This document shows, piece by piece, positions 17,874 through 27,260 of a stretch of DNA of 64,000 nt. Made by a program: the position numbers and the translations under genes. This DNA is from Rhodococcus sp. H36-A4 (GTDB lineage: Bacteria > Actinomycetota > Actinomycetes > Mycobacteriales > Mycobacteriaceae): assembly GCF_027158005.1 (NCBI RefSeq), contig NZ_JAPVLQ010000003.1, forward strand, positions 124,001-188,000, in the 5' to 3' direction. The first letter of the stretch is position 1. Each line of letters starts with the position of its first letter. The notes beneath the pieces are model-generated. The model was not told the DNA's origin. It was given only the letters and a program-made list of their open reading frames with translations, and ran no database searches.

Positions 17874-19048
17874 TCGGTCGGCCTGTAGAAGCCTTTGAAG
17901 CCCATGCCGCTGTTGGTCGTGCGGATATCGCTGACCTGCACGGGATCTCCAGCTTCGACGAACTGTCCGTTACCGATCACCATCGCGACATGGCCGTCCC
18001 AGATAGCAAGATCTCCGGGCATGACCTCGTCTTGGGTGACCGGGGTGCCGATATCTTGCTCCTGCGCCAGGCGAGGGAGTTCGACCCCCTGTTCCGCGTA
18101 GGCCCACTGAGTGAGGCCGCTGCAGTCGAGGCCGCGGCCCGGTTCGGTGCCGCCCCACACGTACGGCGTGCCTTGTTGGCTCAGCGCGTTTCGGACCGCG
18201 CCTGCTGCCTGTTCGTTCGGAGCCGTCACGACGCTTCCATCAGGAAGCGCGACCTCGACGCCCGTGCCCTTCGCGCCGACGTCACTGGGCTCTCGCGGTG
18301 TTGCGCCGCTGTTCATCGCCGGCCCCTGATTCGGCATCGTTGCGGTGGGTGACGTCGTTGTGTTGGGTGAGGAAAGCAGGTTCGACGCGCTGTCCGGAGT
18401 CATCGACGACGGGGGAGCGGACGCCGATTGAGCGAAGTTGCGCACGAACTGGCCTGCGGGATCCGAATTCGCGGGTGCTGTCGGTGCAGGCCCGACCGGT
18501 GCCGCTACCGCAGGTCGTGTGGAAGCTTCGGTGCCTGCAGGGGCAGGTACCGATGGCGGCGCGAGATAACGCCCGACCTCGGCCGCGTGCACTGCAAGCT
18601 CGGCCCGAACCCGCGCCACGACGGCAAGGGCGCGTTCCAAGTGCTCGATGGCTGCCGCGATCACCATCGACTGACCGGCAGGGGTGACGAGCGCCGGGGC
18701 TGCAGCGAGGGCAATGGACACGAACGACTGCACTATGCCGTTCAGTTCGACAATTCCGGCCTGAACCTTCTCACACGCTCGATCCACGACCGTGGCGATC
18801 TCGTTGCCGTGATCGGCAAGTGCGATGGCGCTGGTGTGAGCTGCCCCAGCCAGCTCGATTGCCGCTACTGCTGCGGGCCCGCTCCACGAACCGGCCAGCT
18901 CGGCCACAGCGTTCACCCCGATCCGCTCGACCGCATTCAATGCGGAGGAGGACGAACGAATGACATCGGCGGGCCCACCGGTGGGAATTTCACCCGATCC
19001 GAAGGCGCCGAGGAGATCGATGATCGGGCGAGTCAGAACATCGATCAC
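17870..19048 (-). CDS. NlpC/P60 (C40) peptidase with N-terminal WXG-type helical domain
   Basis: A 392-residue protein in three parts. Residues 1-160 are Ala-rich helices with a W-S-G turn at 55-57, like WXG100/EspB/PPE-type hairpins; there is no Sec signal peptide. Residues 163-260 are a Pro/Ala/Ser/Thr-rich linker. Residues 280-392 are an NlpC/P60 domain: PYVWGG, Cys309 in DCSGL, His353 in WDGHVAMV and Glu365 (FVEAGD) at the third catalytic position. It should cut peptidoglycan peptides after export. Coupling to an EspC-like gene upstream (4-base overlap) and the WXG turn suggest export by a type VII (ESX) system, whose machinery is not in this window. Confidence 0.85.
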   Translation of the reverse strand: MIDVLTRPIIDLLGAFGSGEIPTGGPADVIRSSSSALNAVERIGVNAVAELAGSWSGPAAVAAIELAGAAHTSAIALADHGNEIATVVDRACEKVQAGIVELNGIVQSFVSIALAAAPALVTPAGQSMVIAAAIEHLERALAVVARVRAELAVHAAEVGRYLAPPSVPAPAGTEASTRPAVAAPVGPAPTAPANSDPAGQFVRNFAQSASAPPSSMTPDSASNLLSSPNTTTSPTATMPNQGPAMNSGATPREPSDVGAKGTGVEVALPDGSVVTAPNEQAAGAVRNALSQQGTPYVWGGTEPGRGLDCSGLTQWAYAEQGVELPRLAQEQDIGTPVTQDEVMPGDLAIWDGHVAMVIGNGQFVEAGDPVQVSDIRTTNSGMGFKGFYRPTE

Positions 19049-19344
19049 AGTAGGCGCCCGGCTGCCGCTGCGTCGGTTGCCTGATAACCGGCAGCCGAAC
19101 CAGCGGCTGCGCTACCGATGCTGCCCAGTACTTCGGACAGACGTGCCATCGCAGCGGTGTGGGCGGTGTGGGTGCCGGTGAATGCGGCGAGGAACTCGGT
19201 ACCGATCGCCCCGAACACCGGCGTCAGGACGGCTGGACCGCAGGCTGTGGCCGCTGCGGCGGCGCTTGTCACGTGCGCGGACATCGTCCCGGCCGTCGTG
19301 GAATACGCGAGTATTCCAGCCGCTGTTGCCGATACTTCTGCCAT
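19045..19344 (-). CDS. EspC-like type VII secretion target
   Basis: A 99-residue Ala-rich, mostly helical protein with two helices separated near residues 35-45 ([12 protein letters not shown]). Near the C-terminus it has Tyr87 and Asp91 ([10 protein letters not shown]), matching the YxxxD/E export signal of ESX substrates; length and composition fit the EspC/DUF2580 group. It is the first gene of the module and overlaps the NlpC/P60 gene by four bases, the usual layout for co-secreted ESX pairs. No Sec signal is present. Export is inferred from the signal and partner, since no ESX core gene is in the window. Confidence 0.75.
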   Translation of the reverse strand: MAEVSATAAGILAYSTTAGTMSAHVTSAAAAATACGPAVLTPVFGAIGTEFLAAFTGTHTAHTAAMARLSEVLGSIGSAAAGSAAGYQATDAAAAGRLL

Positions 19345-19441
19345 CGGTGTTCCCCTCGGGACTGTTCTGCATCTGAAATGGATCTACACAGGTTTTGACG
19401 CAAGTGAGGCCCGATCGGTTCCCACACTTATCCTTCTTCTC

Positions 19442-20065
19442 ATGGATACACATGTCGTCGAACATCCCTTGGCTGCTGCCCTACTGACGACGATGCGCGA
19501 CGAGCGCAGCGACAACGCAACTTTTCGGTCGGCACTGCGCCAGCTCACCCACATGTTGGTGTACGAGGCCACCAGGGACGCCGCGATCACCACGTTCGAG
19601 GTGAAGACGCCGGTCGCTCTCACACAGGGCACCCGTCTGGCGCGGCCGCCGCTGCTCGTGCCGGTCCTGCGTGCCGGACTCGGCATGGTCGAGAAGGCGA
19701 GCGGCTTGATTCCTCAGTCCCGCGTCGGCTTCGTCGGAATGGCGCGCGACGAGAAGACCCATGAGCCGGTGCCGTACATGGAGTCGCTGCCCGAGGATCT
19801 CTCCAGCACCCCAGTCTACGTTCTCGATCCGATGCTCGCCACCGGTGGCTCGATGGTGCGCACCATCGAGTTGTTGGTGGAGCGAGGCGCGGCAGATGTC
19901 ACTGCAATTTGTGTGGTGGTTGCCCCCGAGGGGGTCACTGCACTCGAGAACTCGGGCCTACCGGTTCGGCTCGTCACCGCCAGTATCGACGATCGACTCA
20001 ACGACGATGCCTTCATCGTTCCGGGGCTCGGTGATGCGGGCGACCGCCAGTTCGGTCCGCGCTGA
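19442..20065 (+). CDS. upp: Uracil phosphoribosyltransferase
   Basis: A 207-residue enzyme joining uracil and PRPP to give UMP. It shows PVLRAGLGM, the PRPP-binding motif [14 protein letters not shown], and the uracil-binding C-terminal region [16 protein letters not shown] start at ATG 19442 ([12 protein letters not shown]), which matches the family; the open frame further upstream crosses the divergent intergenic region and the antisense of the EspC-like gene. No Shine-Dalgarno precedes the ATG. It completes pyrimidine salvage together with cdd and deoA. Confidence 0.95.
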   Translation: MDTHVVEHPLAAALLTTMRDERSDNATFRSALRQLTHMLVYEATRDAAITTFEVKTPVALTQGTRLARPPLLVPVLRAGLGMVEKASGLIPQSRVGFVGMARDEKTHEPVPYMESLPEDLSSTPVYVLDPMLATGGSMVRTIELLVERGAADVTAICVVVAPEGVTALENSGLPVRLVTASIDDRLNDDAFIVPGLGDAGDRQFGPR

Positions 20066-20118
20066 GCACGTCACTCGTCCTCGGCGTCACTTGGCCGGCC
20101 AGTGAAGGCGACCCGCGA

Positions 20119-20964
20119 TTGCGCGTCGTAGATGTCCTCTCGCGTGAGGTCGATCATGTAGAACTGCGCGGCGGTCGTGTTGGGTTCGAGGCACTCGGGC
20201 CGCAGCGGTGGTGCACGGGACGGATCGCATTCCGTAAAGGGGCGCCCTCCGAGTACGTTCCGTGCCCCGAGCAGTTGCCGGTCGAGACAGGTTCGCAGTG
20301 CGAAGGGTGCGAGTCGAAGGACTCGTTTCGCTTCGTCCACACGATCCATCGCGGAGGCTTCGTCTCCCGTGAGCTCGAAGCCCATGTGATGCAGCCACAT
20401 TGGTTGTACATCGCGACCTTTGCGAACGGGGTGCACAAGGTCGGCACTGCGGCCGACACCCGCAAATGGGGCAGGCTTGCCGAACAAGGGGCAATGTGCG
20501 CTCGCTATGTCGCGTGGGCAGCGGACGGAAAGATAGTTCGGGTACTCGAAGATCGGGTGACCGAGCAACTACAGGTGCGGCAGTCCGTGCGATCCTCGGT
20601 CAAAGCTGCGGCCCTCGCATTGCCCGTCGACACCGCCCGTCTCGACGCTGCGACGGCAGCTCTGGCTGATCGAGTGCGGGACTCCATTGCGCCGCCGATC
20701 GGTGACGACACCTATCGCACGGTGGACGAATCATGGCGGGTAGCCGGATTCCGTGAGCTCGCGACAGGCAACCGCGTCTCCTATCCGGCCGATCTCACGA
20801 TCGGCTCGCACGGCTTCATGGTGCGCGCGTGCATCGGACAAGCTGCGGTGGTGGACGTCGACGGCGCTTCCTACGTGGTGGACCTGCACGAGTTGAAGGG
20901 TCGTCGGGTTCGGTTCGGTGATTACAGATCCACGTTGCCTGCGGTTCAGTCCGCACTGTTCTAG
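20119..20964 (+). CDS. DUF2797-family protein
   Basis: At least 281 residues. Cys-rich N-terminal part (RWCTGRIAF, YVPCP, QCEGCESKD) typical of DUF2797 proteins, followed by the core FRFVHTIHRGG, MQPHWLYIATFANGVHKVGTAA and KWGRLAEQGA, and a C-terminal domain with RVRFGDYRS. The paired Cys motifs suggest a metal site. Function unknown. The coordinate given uses TTG 20119, the only canonical start available, but the frame is open from 20035 and residues upstream (LVLGVTW...LRVVDV) look like family sequence. A CTG at 20062 overlapping the upp stop as CTGA may be the true start. Confidence 0.8.
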   Translation: MRVVDVLSREVDHVELRGGRVGFEALGPQRWCTGRIAFRKGAPSEYVPCPEQLPVETGSQCEGCESKDSFRFVHTIHRGGFVSRELEAHVMQPHWLYIATFANGVHKVGTAADTRKWGRLAEQGAMCARYVAWAADGKIVRVLEDRVTEQLQVRQSVRSSVKAAALALPVDTARLDAATAALADRVRDSIAPPIGDDTYRTVDESWRVAGFRELATGNRVSYPADLTIGSHGFMVRACIGQAAVVDVDGASYVVDLHELKGRRVRFGDYRSTLPAVQSALF

Positions 20965-20971
20965 GTCAGGG

Positions 20972-22573
20972 TCACAGGCTGGTCGCGAACTTTCGCAACG
21001 TGGCGAGCACAGCGTCGGCTTCGGCGCGCACGGCCGACAAGTCTGCGCGGTGGTGGACCGGGAGCACGACCTCGAGGTACGCCTTGACCTTCGGTTCGGT
21101 TCCCGAAGGACGCACGATGACGCGGATGCCATCTCCTGCCAATTCGACGGCATCGGTCCGCAGCGGACCGGCCTCGGCGAGTAGGTCGGTGACCGTGATG
21201 GAGGTGCCCGCCAGTTCGGTAGGTGGCTCCGCGCGGAGCCGTTCCATCATGGTCGCGATCTCGGCGAGATCATCCACTCGGGTGGAGACCTGCGCTCCGG
21301 CGTGAACACCGAATTCGAGCGCCAGGTCGTCGAGGACATCGCCCAGTGTGCGGTTCTCGGCCGCGAGCAGGGCAACGAGGTCTGCGAGGACGACAGCTGC
21401 CGAGATCCCGTCCTTGTCGTTGACGAACGACGGGTCGACGCAGTGGCCGATTGCTTCCTCGTAGGCATAGACCAGACCTTGGCCGGCGCGAACCAGCCAC
21501 TTGAATCCGGTCAACGTACGCGCGTAGCGCGCGCCACGAGCAGGGGCGAGGACGGAGAGAAGTCGAGAAGAAACGATGGTGTTCGCGACCAACGAGTTCG
21601 GGGGCGCGGTGTGGAGTATGTGGTTGGCCAACAGCGCTCCGGTTTCGTCACCGCTGAGCATTCGCCATCCCGACGGCCCCGGCACGCCTATCGCGCATCG
21701 ATCGGCATCGGGATCAAGAGCAATCGCGAGATCTGCCGTCACCTCGGCGGCAAGGGCCAACAGTTCATCCGCTGCACCGGGCTCTTCCGGGTTGGGAAAG
21801 GCGACGGTCGGAAACTCGGGATCGGGCTCGAATTGGTCGGTCACAGTGTGGACGTCTTGGAATCCGAGGCCGCGTAGCGCAGTGAGCGCGACCTCGCCGC
21901 CGACACCGTGCAGGGGCGTCATAGCAATCCGAATGTTCCGCTTCTGTGAACGGACCAGCGCGGGAAGTCGGTCCAGATATTGTGCGGTGACGCTCGATCC
22001 ACCCGGTGAGACGAAGGTACGAGGCACGTCCACTGCAGGACCGACCGCGGCGATCTCGGCCTCGATTTCTTTGTCGACCGGCGGGATGATTTGTGCACCA
22101 CCGCGGAGGTAGACCTTGTAACCGTTGTCGGCAGCAGGGTTGTGCGAGGCGGTTATCTGGACACCGAGGTCGGCATCGAGCGAGCGGACCGCGAATGCCA
22201 GTACCGGCGTAGGGAGTGGTCGAGGTAGTAGAACTACGGAAAAACCCTGTGCAGCAAAGGTTTCCGCGGCTGCAGCGGCGAAGGTGTCCGATCCGTGCCG
22301 TGCATCACGACCCACGACGACGGTCGATCCGCCCAGACCCTGCTTCTGCAGCCACGCGGCAATCCCCATCGAGGTGCGCACCACGACGGCGACATTCATC
22401 CCGTTGGGACCGGCTCGAACCTCGCCGCGCAGACCCGCCGTGCCGAAGCTCAACGGAGCGCGAAACCTCTCGCGTAGTTCGTCTTCCGGCAGTGAAGCCA
22501 ATTCCGCACGCGTCGACGGGTCGGGATCACCTGCGATCCAATCCGCGACCTGATGTGCCAATTCGGCCGTCAC
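20972..22573 (-). CDS. pmmB: Phosphomannomutase/phosphoglucomutase-type phosphohexomutase
   Basis: A 533-residue alpha-D-phosphohexomutase. Visible family motifs are [18 protein letters not shown], the phosphoserine loop [15 protein letters not shown], the metal loop DPDADRC and the phosphate-binding [13 protein letters not shown] near the end. It interconverts hexose 6- and 1-phosphates; in this layout it may also process deoxyribose/ribose 1-phosphate released by nucleoside phosphorylases, which is inference from position. The start is GTG 22573, overlapping the stop of the purine nucleoside phosphorylase gene as GTGA. It is convergent with the DUF2797 gene, with stops seven bases apart. 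Confidence 0.93.
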   Translation of the reverse strand: MTAELAHQVADWIAGDPDPSTRAELASLPEDELRERFRAPLSFGTAGLRGEVRAGPNGMNVAVVVRTSMGIAAWLQKQGLGGSTVVVGRDARHGSDTFAAAAAETFAAQGFSVVLLPRPLPTPVLAFAVRSLDADLGVQITASHNPAADNGYKVYLRGGAQIIPPVDKEIEAEIAAVGPAVDVPRTFVSPGGSSVTAQYLDRLPALVRSQKRNIRIAMTPLHGVGGEVALTALRGLGFQDVHTVTDQFEPDPEFPTVAFPNPEEPGAADELLALAAEVTADLAIALDPDADRCAIGVPGPSGWRMLSGDETGALLANHILHTAPPNSLVANTIVSSRLLSVLAPARGARYARTLTGFKWLVRAGQGLVYAYEEAIGHCVDPSFVNDKDGISAAVVLADLVALLAAENRTLGDVLDDLALEFGVHAGAQVSTRVDDLAEIATMMERLRAEPPTELAGTSITVTDLLAEAGPLRTDAVELAGDGIRVIVRPSGTEPKVKAYLEVVLPVHHRADLSAVRAEADAVLATLRKFATSL

Positions 22574-23397
22574 AGCGTCGACACCAGCCGTTGTAGAAAT
22601 TCACCCATGCGCGAAGCTGCTGTCTTCCCTGCTGCGAGCACCTCTTTGTGGTCGAGGTGGTCACCGGTCATTCCAGCGGCAAGATTGGTGACGAGAGAAA
22701 GCCCGAGAACCCTCGCTCCGAGGGCCCGCGCTGCGATCGTCTCGTGGACGGTGGACATACCGACCAGATCGGCACCCATGGTGCGCAACATTCGAATCTC
22801 GGCGGGCGTTTCGTAATGCGGCCCTGGCAACCCCGCGTACACGCCCTCTTCCAGCGAAGAATCGATGCGGCGCGCCAGTGCGCGAAGTTCCGGAGAGTAG
22901 GCGTCGACCAGGTCGACGAACTCGGCACCCGTCAACGGCGAGCGTGCGGTGAGATTGAGATGGTCGGAGATGAGAACCGGTTGGCCGACGTGCATTCCAT
23001 CTCGGATTCCACCCGCGGCGTTGGTGAGAACGACCGTGGTAGCTCCGGCCGCGATGGCCGTCCGCACGGGATGCACGACTCGGGCCAAGTCGTGCCCTTC
23101 GTATGCGTGAGTACGCCCCTGCAACAGCAGCGTATGTGTGCCGTCGACGCTCACCGAGGTGACGGTTCCAGAGTGTCCGGATGCGGAGGGGGGAGTGAAG
23201 CCCGGAAGGTCGGCCATGGCGATGGTCGCAGTCGGGGAACCGAAACGATCCGCTGCGGCCTGCCAGCCGGATCCCAGCACGATCGCCACCGCATGAGAGG
23301 CGACGCCGGTGGCCTCCGCGATCGCTGCTGCAGCGCGTGCCGCGGCGCCCTGAGGATCGAGGGTCGGATCTGCTGCATCGCTGTTCGTTGTTCCCAC
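22570..23397 (-). CDS. punA: Purine-nucleoside phosphorylase
   Basis: A 275-residue trimeric-type PNP that phosphorolyses inosine and guanosine and their deoxy forms. It shows [14 protein letters not shown], the [10 protein letters not shown] phosphate/substrate loop, [25 protein letters not shown] and [12 protein letters not shown] start it at GTG 23397 (AGGG nine bases upstream), which gives the usual family length; the longer frame to 23529 would overlap the divergent enoyl-CoA hydratase gene. It is coupled to the mutase gene by a 4-base overlap and uses the inosine made by Add. Confidence 0.93.
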   Translation of the reverse strand: MGTTNSDAADPTLDPQGAAARAAAAIAEATGVASHAVAIVLGSGWQAAADRFGSPTATIAMADLPGFTPPSASGHSGTVTSVSVDGTHTLLLQGRTHAYEGHDLARVVHPVRTAIAAGATTVVLTNAAGGIRDGMHVGQPVLISDHLNLTARSPLTGAEFVDLVDAYSPELRALARRIDSSLEEGVYAGLPGPHYETPAEIRMLRTMGADLVGMSTVHETIAARALGARVLGLSLVTNLAAGMTGDHLDHKEVLAAGKTAASRMGEFLQRLVSTL

Positions 23398-23527
23398 GGG
23401 GAGCAACCCTAGGAGATGTGCGACCGTTTCTGCAGCAGGCCATGCATTGCCGTCGCCGGCGGCTCGGGTTCGAGCTCGGTCGGGCAGACCTTCACCGGCT
23501 GAAGTTACCGCCGGGTAGTATCTGGCC

Positions 23528-24232
23528 ATGCCTTATCTCGAACATGACGGTGACGTGCACATCCTGTACCTCGGTGCTCAGGACTCAGCTCAGAACCCGG
23601 AGAATCGGTTTCATCCGGACTGGATCGAGGGCGTGCACGCTCTTCTCGACGAGGTCGAATCGATATCCGGACCAGGCGCACTCGTGACTACCGCGACCGG
23701 AAAATTCTTCACCAACGGTCTCGACACCGACTGGCTATTCGCCAACCTCGACAAGATCACCGGCTACCTCGACCGGGTGCACACGCTCTACACCCGACTG
23801 CTCACGTTCCCGATGGCCACGGTTGCAGCTGTGCAAGGCCACGCATTCGGCGCAGGCGCCATGTTCGCGACGGCTCACGATTTCCGGGTCGTCCGCGTCG
23901 ACCGCGGCTTCTACTGCCTGCCCGAGGTGAACCTGAACATGCCGTTCACCGTAGGCATGTCATCCCTGATCACCAGCAGGCTCCCCAAGCAGACTGCCGT
24001 CGAGGCAATGACCACGGGTCGACGCTTCGGCGGAGCAGACGCCGTCGCAGCCGGCATCGCCGACGTCGCTGTCGCCGAGGACTCCGTGTTGTCCTCGGCT
24101 GTCGAGCGGGCTACGGCGTTGACGAGCACGCGCGGTGACAACCTCGCAGGAATCAAGCGCGCTATCCACGGCGATCTTCTTGCCGCGCTGAACACCCCGA
24201 CCGACGAGAGTAATTTCGCCTTCGGTAAGTAA
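23528..24232 (+). CDS. Enoyl-CoA hydratase/isomerase family protein
   Basis: A 234-residue crotonase-fold protein. The oxyanion-hole segments are present: [16 protein letters not shown] and [20 protein letters not shown], then [13 protein letters not shown] and the C-terminal trimerisation helices. It lacks the pair of Glu residues of classical hydratases in an obvious way and most resembles delta3,delta2-enoyl-CoA isomerase-type members, so an isomerase role in fatty acid oxidation is more likely than hydration. It diverges from the PNP gene and is followed after 50 bases by the amidohydrolase pair. Confidence 0.85.
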   Translation: MPYLEHDGDVHILYLGAQDSAQNPENRFHPDWIEGVHALLDEVESISGPGALVTTATGKFFTNGLDTDWLFANLDKITGYLDRVHTLYTRLLTFPMATVAAVQGHAFGAGAMFATAHDFRVVRVDRGFYCLPEVNLNMPFTVGMSSLITSRLPKQTAVEAMTTGRRFGGADAVAAGIADVAVAEDSVLSSAVERATALTSTRGDNLAGIKRAIHGDLLAALNTPTDESNFAFGK

Positions 24233-24282
24233 TCGGCCGCGCTGAATTCAGCTGCGGAGAGCACTAGTGACAGACTGAGCCG

Positions 24283-25455
24283 GTGATCGTCGAGACCGAT
24301 GCTGGTGTGCAGCGTGCTGCACCCGACCTGCTTGCGTTGTCGCACTCGATTCACTCCGAGCCGGAACTCGCGTTCGAAGAGCACCGCAGTGCAGCGAAGG
24401 TATGCGACCTTCTTCGCGATCGTGGTTTCGCCGTCACCACCGGCGTCGCTGACCTGCCGACCGCATTCACCGCGACATACGGCAGTGGCGAGCTGGTCAT
24501 CGTCCTCTGCGCTGAATACGACGCATTGCCGGAGATCGGCCACGCCTGCGGTCACAACATCATCGCCGCATCTGCAGCCGGCGCGGCGATAGCGTTGGCA
24601 CCGCTCGCCGAGCGGCTCGGCATCACCATTCGAGTACTCGGAACTCCCGCCGAGGAAAGCGGTGGGGGAAAAGTGCTGATGCTCGAACGCGGCATCTTCG
24701 ACGGTGTGGCCGCGGCGCTGATGGTCCACCCCGGGCCGATCGACATCGTGGGCGCAACGTCACTCGCGTTGTCCGACATAGCCGTATCGTTCACCGGCCG
24801 CGCCGCACACGCATCTGCGGCCCCCGAATGGGGAATCAATGCCGGTGATGCGGTCACCGTCAGTCAAGTAGCAATCGGCCTGCTGCGTCAGCATCTGGCG
24901 CCGGGGCAGCAGTTGCACGGGATCGTGACCGCGGGTGGTCTCGCGCCCAACATCGTGCCCGGACACGCCGAACTTGCCTACTACCTGCGGGCGAACACCT
25001 CGGAATCATTGGCTGCGTTGACGTCCAAGGCGCATGCGTGTTTCCAGGCCGGTGCGATCGCTACCGGTTGCACCCATCAGATTCGCACGGTATCTCCGAT
25101 CTACACCGAGCTGACACCCGATCCGTGGCTCACCGCCACCTATCGAGATGAGGTCGAGTCGATCGGCCGCACACCCCTGGCACCCGAGTTGGAAGGATTC
25201 CGCCCTCTGGGCAGCACCGATATGGGAAATGTGACGAAGGTTCTGCCCGGGATCCACCCGGTGATCGGTCTCGACTCGGGCGGCGCAGTCACGCACCAAC
25301 CGGAGTTCGCCGCAGCGTGCATCACCGAGTCGGCGGACACCGCCGTACTCGACGGCGCCCGATTGCTTGCACGAACGGTGGTCCGTACGGCCCTCGACGC
25401 AGACACGCGGGGCCGGTTGCTCGAAGGCGTCGAAGCACGGATGACGGCTCGATGA
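24283..25455 (+). CDS. M20-family amidohydrolase (AmiB1-like)
   Basis: A 390-residue metal-dependent amidohydrolase of the peptidase M20D type (aminoacylase/hippuricase/p-aminobenzoyl-glutamate hydrolase group). Metal-binding pieces are visible: CAEYDALPEIGHACGHN, GTPAEESGGGK and VHPGP; the lid domain insert covers roughly residues 165-280. Start is GTG 24283. It overlaps the next, paralogous gene by four bases (ATGA). From memory the pair corresponds to mycobacterial amiB1-amiA1, whose substrates are not established. Confidence 0.88.
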   Translation: MIVETDAGVQRAAPDLLALSHSIHSEPELAFEEHRSAAKVCDLLRDRGFAVTTGVADLPTAFTATYGSGELVIVLCAEYDALPEIGHACGHNIIAASAAGAAIALAPLAERLGITIRVLGTPAEESGGGKVLMLERGIFDGVAAALMVHPGPIDIVGATSLALSDIAVSFTGRAAHASAAPEWGINAGDAVTVSQVAIGLLRQHLAPGQQLHGIVTAGGLAPNIVPGHAELAYYLRANTSESLAALTSKAHACFQAGAIATGCTHQIRTVSPIYTELTPDPWLTATYRDEVESIGRTPLAPELEGFRPLGSTDMGNVTKVLPGIHPVIGLDSGGAVTHQPEFAAACITESADTAVLDGARLLARTVVRTALDADTRGRLLEGVEARMTAR

Positions 25456-26615
25456 CCGATCTGCATGCCGCGGTCGACGCCTGGATTCTCGACCACACCG
25501 CCGAATTGTCGTTGTGGCGACGCCACATTCACGCGCATCCAGAGTTGGCACGTCAGGAATTCGCAACAACTGCGTTCGTCGTCGGGCACTTGGAGGCCGC
25601 CGGGCTGTCGCCGAAGCTTCTCCCCGGTGGAACAGGTTTGACCTGTGATATCGGACCGAGCGGACCACGGGTGGGTTTGCGAGCGGACATGGATGCGCTC
25701 CCGTTGCAAGAATTCACCGGTGCAACCTATGGCTCGACCGTTCCCGGGGTTTCCCATGCATGCGGCCACGACGCTCACACGACGGTGCTGCTCGGAACTG
25801 CGTTGGCCTTGGCGTCGCTGCCCGATCTGCCGTTCGGTGTTCGGTTGATCTTTCAGCCGGCCGAGGAGGTCATGCCGGGTGGGGCTTTGGATGTCGTGGC
25901 GGCCGGTGCGCTAGAGGGCGTATCGAAGATCTTCGCCCTGCATTGCGATCCTCGGCTCGAGGTGGGCAAGGTCGGTGTGCGGGTAGGTGCCATCACGTCG
26001 GCGGCCGACACCGTCGAACTTCGTCTGGACTCACCCGGTGGCCATACTTCGCGACCTCACCTGACCACCGACCTCGTCTATGCACTCGGCACGGTCATCA
26101 CCGGCCTGCCTGGAATGCTCAGCCGCCGAATCGATCCGCGGACGAGCACGGTGATGGTGTGGGGTGCAGTCGTGGCAGGTCAGGCGCCCAACGCTATTCC
26201 GCAGAGCGGCATGCTCACCGGCACCGTACGCACCGGTGATCACGAGACCTGGGCTTTGCTCGAGCCCCTGGTCGGCGAGATCGTGGCTGGTCTCCTTGCG
26301 CCGACAGGGGTGCGTTACGAATTGCACTACAAGCGTGGGGTGCCGCCCGTGGTCAACGACCCGGTGGTGACGCGGACATTCGAGAACGCTATTCGACGCG
26401 TCGGACCGGCGGCGTTGGCCGATACCGCTCAGTCCGGTGGTGGCGAGGACTTCTCGTGGTATCTCGAAGACATTCCGGGAGCGATGGCTCGGCTCGGCGT
26501 GTGGTCCGGTACTGGTCCGCAGCTCGATATTCACCAGGCCACGTTCGATCTCGACGAGCGAGCGCTCGCCGTCGGTGTGAAGGTGATGACCGGCATCGCA
26601 CTCGAACCGAACTGA
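25452..26615 (+). CDS. M20-family amidohydrolase (AmiA1-like)
   Basis: A 387-residue paralogue of the preceding gene. It has RRHIHAHPELARQEF, the metal motifs RADMDALPLQE and SHACGHDAHT, FQPAEEVMPGG and ALHCDP, and the C-terminal SGGGEDFSWYLE segment, as in IAA-amino acid hydrolase/hippurate hydrolase relatives. The ATG at 25452 sits in an ATGA overlap with the upstream stop, so both are co-translated and may act on related N-acyl amino acids. A short palindrome (CTGAACT GA AGTTCAG, 26612-26627) covers its stop codon and that of the convergent gene. Confidence 0.9.
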   Translation: MTDLHAAVDAWILDHTAELSLWRRHIHAHPELARQEFATTAFVVGHLEAAGLSPKLLPGGTGLTCDIGPSGPRVGLRADMDALPLQEFTGATYGSTVPGVSHACGHDAHTTVLLGTALALASLPDLPFGVRLIFQPAEEVMPGGALDVVAAGALEGVSKIFALHCDPRLEVGKVGVRVGAITSAADTVELRLDSPGGHTSRPHLTTDLVYALGTVITGLPGMLSRRIDPRTSTVMVWGAVVAGQAPNAIPQSGMLTGTVRTGDHETWALLEPLVGEIVAGLLAPTGVRYELHYKRGVPPVVNDPVVTRTFENAIRRVGPAALADTAQSGGGEDFSWYLEDIPGAMARLGVWSGTGPQLDIHQATFDLDERALAVGVKVMTGIALEPN

Positions 26616-26623
26616 ACTGAAGT

Positions 26624-27088
26624 TCAGCTGGAAGTGCCGGGCCCTACGTTGCGACTGTTTCGTGTGCGCAGTCCACGGACGTACTCCGCGGGAGCACCGG
26701 CGATTTCGGCTGCTTCGGCCATGACTCCCAGGTAGCGCGCCGACGGCAAGCCGCCCTCGTAGGCGTCGAGTACGTACAGCCAGGCCAGTACCGGACCGTC
26801 CACGGTATCGATGCGCAGTCGGACCTTGCGATGTATGCCGAGTTCGGATCCCTCCCAGCGGTCGAGCCTCTCCTCGTCCTCTTCCGAGACGTCGTACAGC
26901 ACCACGAACACCTTCGAATCGGCGTCGGGTGCGACCGTTGCCAGTGCACCTTCCCAGCCGATGTCACCGCCGCCGAAGGTCAATCGCCAGGCGTGTAGCC
27001 AGCCCGTTCCCGACGACGGGGAATGGGGGCAGCGCTGAAGCATTTGCTCCGGATGCATGTTCGACCCGTAGGCGGCATAGATTGGCAC
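26624..27088 (-). CDS. Gamma-glutamylcyclotransferase-like (AIG2-type) protein
   Basis: A 154-residue protein with the N-terminal substrate-binding motif YAAYGSNMHPEQM and the fold pattern GALATVAPDADSKVFVVLYDVSEEDEERLDRWEG, in which the Glu region fits the catalytic acid of gamma-glutamylcyclotransferases. Later LAWLYVLDAYEGGLPSARYL is also family-typical. Start is GTG 27088. Substrate is unknown. It is convergent with the amidohydrolase pair and divergent from lpdA. Confidence 0.85.
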   Translation of the reverse strand: MPIYAAYGSNMHPEQMLQRCPHSPSSGTGWLHAWRLTFGGGDIGWEGALATVAPDADSKVFVVLYDVSEEDEERLDRWEGSELGIHRKVRLRIDTVDGPVLAWLYVLDAYEGGLPSARYLGVMAEAAEIAGAPAEYVRGLRTRNSRNVGPGTSS

Positions 27089-27260
27089 GTCGGCAAGCCT
27101 AAACCGTCCGGTGAATCGGCGGGGCGGCGGAAGGCCCGAGCGGCATGTTTCAGCAGGTGATGCAGATGTTAACTAATCCTTACCGACGCAAGGAGATGCC
27201 GACTGGAATAGCGTTGACTCATAACTGTGCACTTTTTGCGACCAATGTGGAAGAGGACAA

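Noticed and set aside
20071-20568. Minus-strand 165-residue frame overlapping the DUF2797 gene
   Set aside because: The plus strand carries clear DUF2797 motifs over the same bases; the minus frame shows no family features.
23398-23529. N-terminal extension of the purine-nucleoside phosphorylase frame
   Set aside because: It would overlap the divergent enoyl-CoA hydratase start and adds residues that do not belong to the family.
26612-26627. Palindrome CTGAACT GA AGTTCAG at the end of the second amidohydrolase gene
   Set aside because: A two-base loop cannot form a stable hairpin and the site covers both stop codons, so chance is as likely as function.
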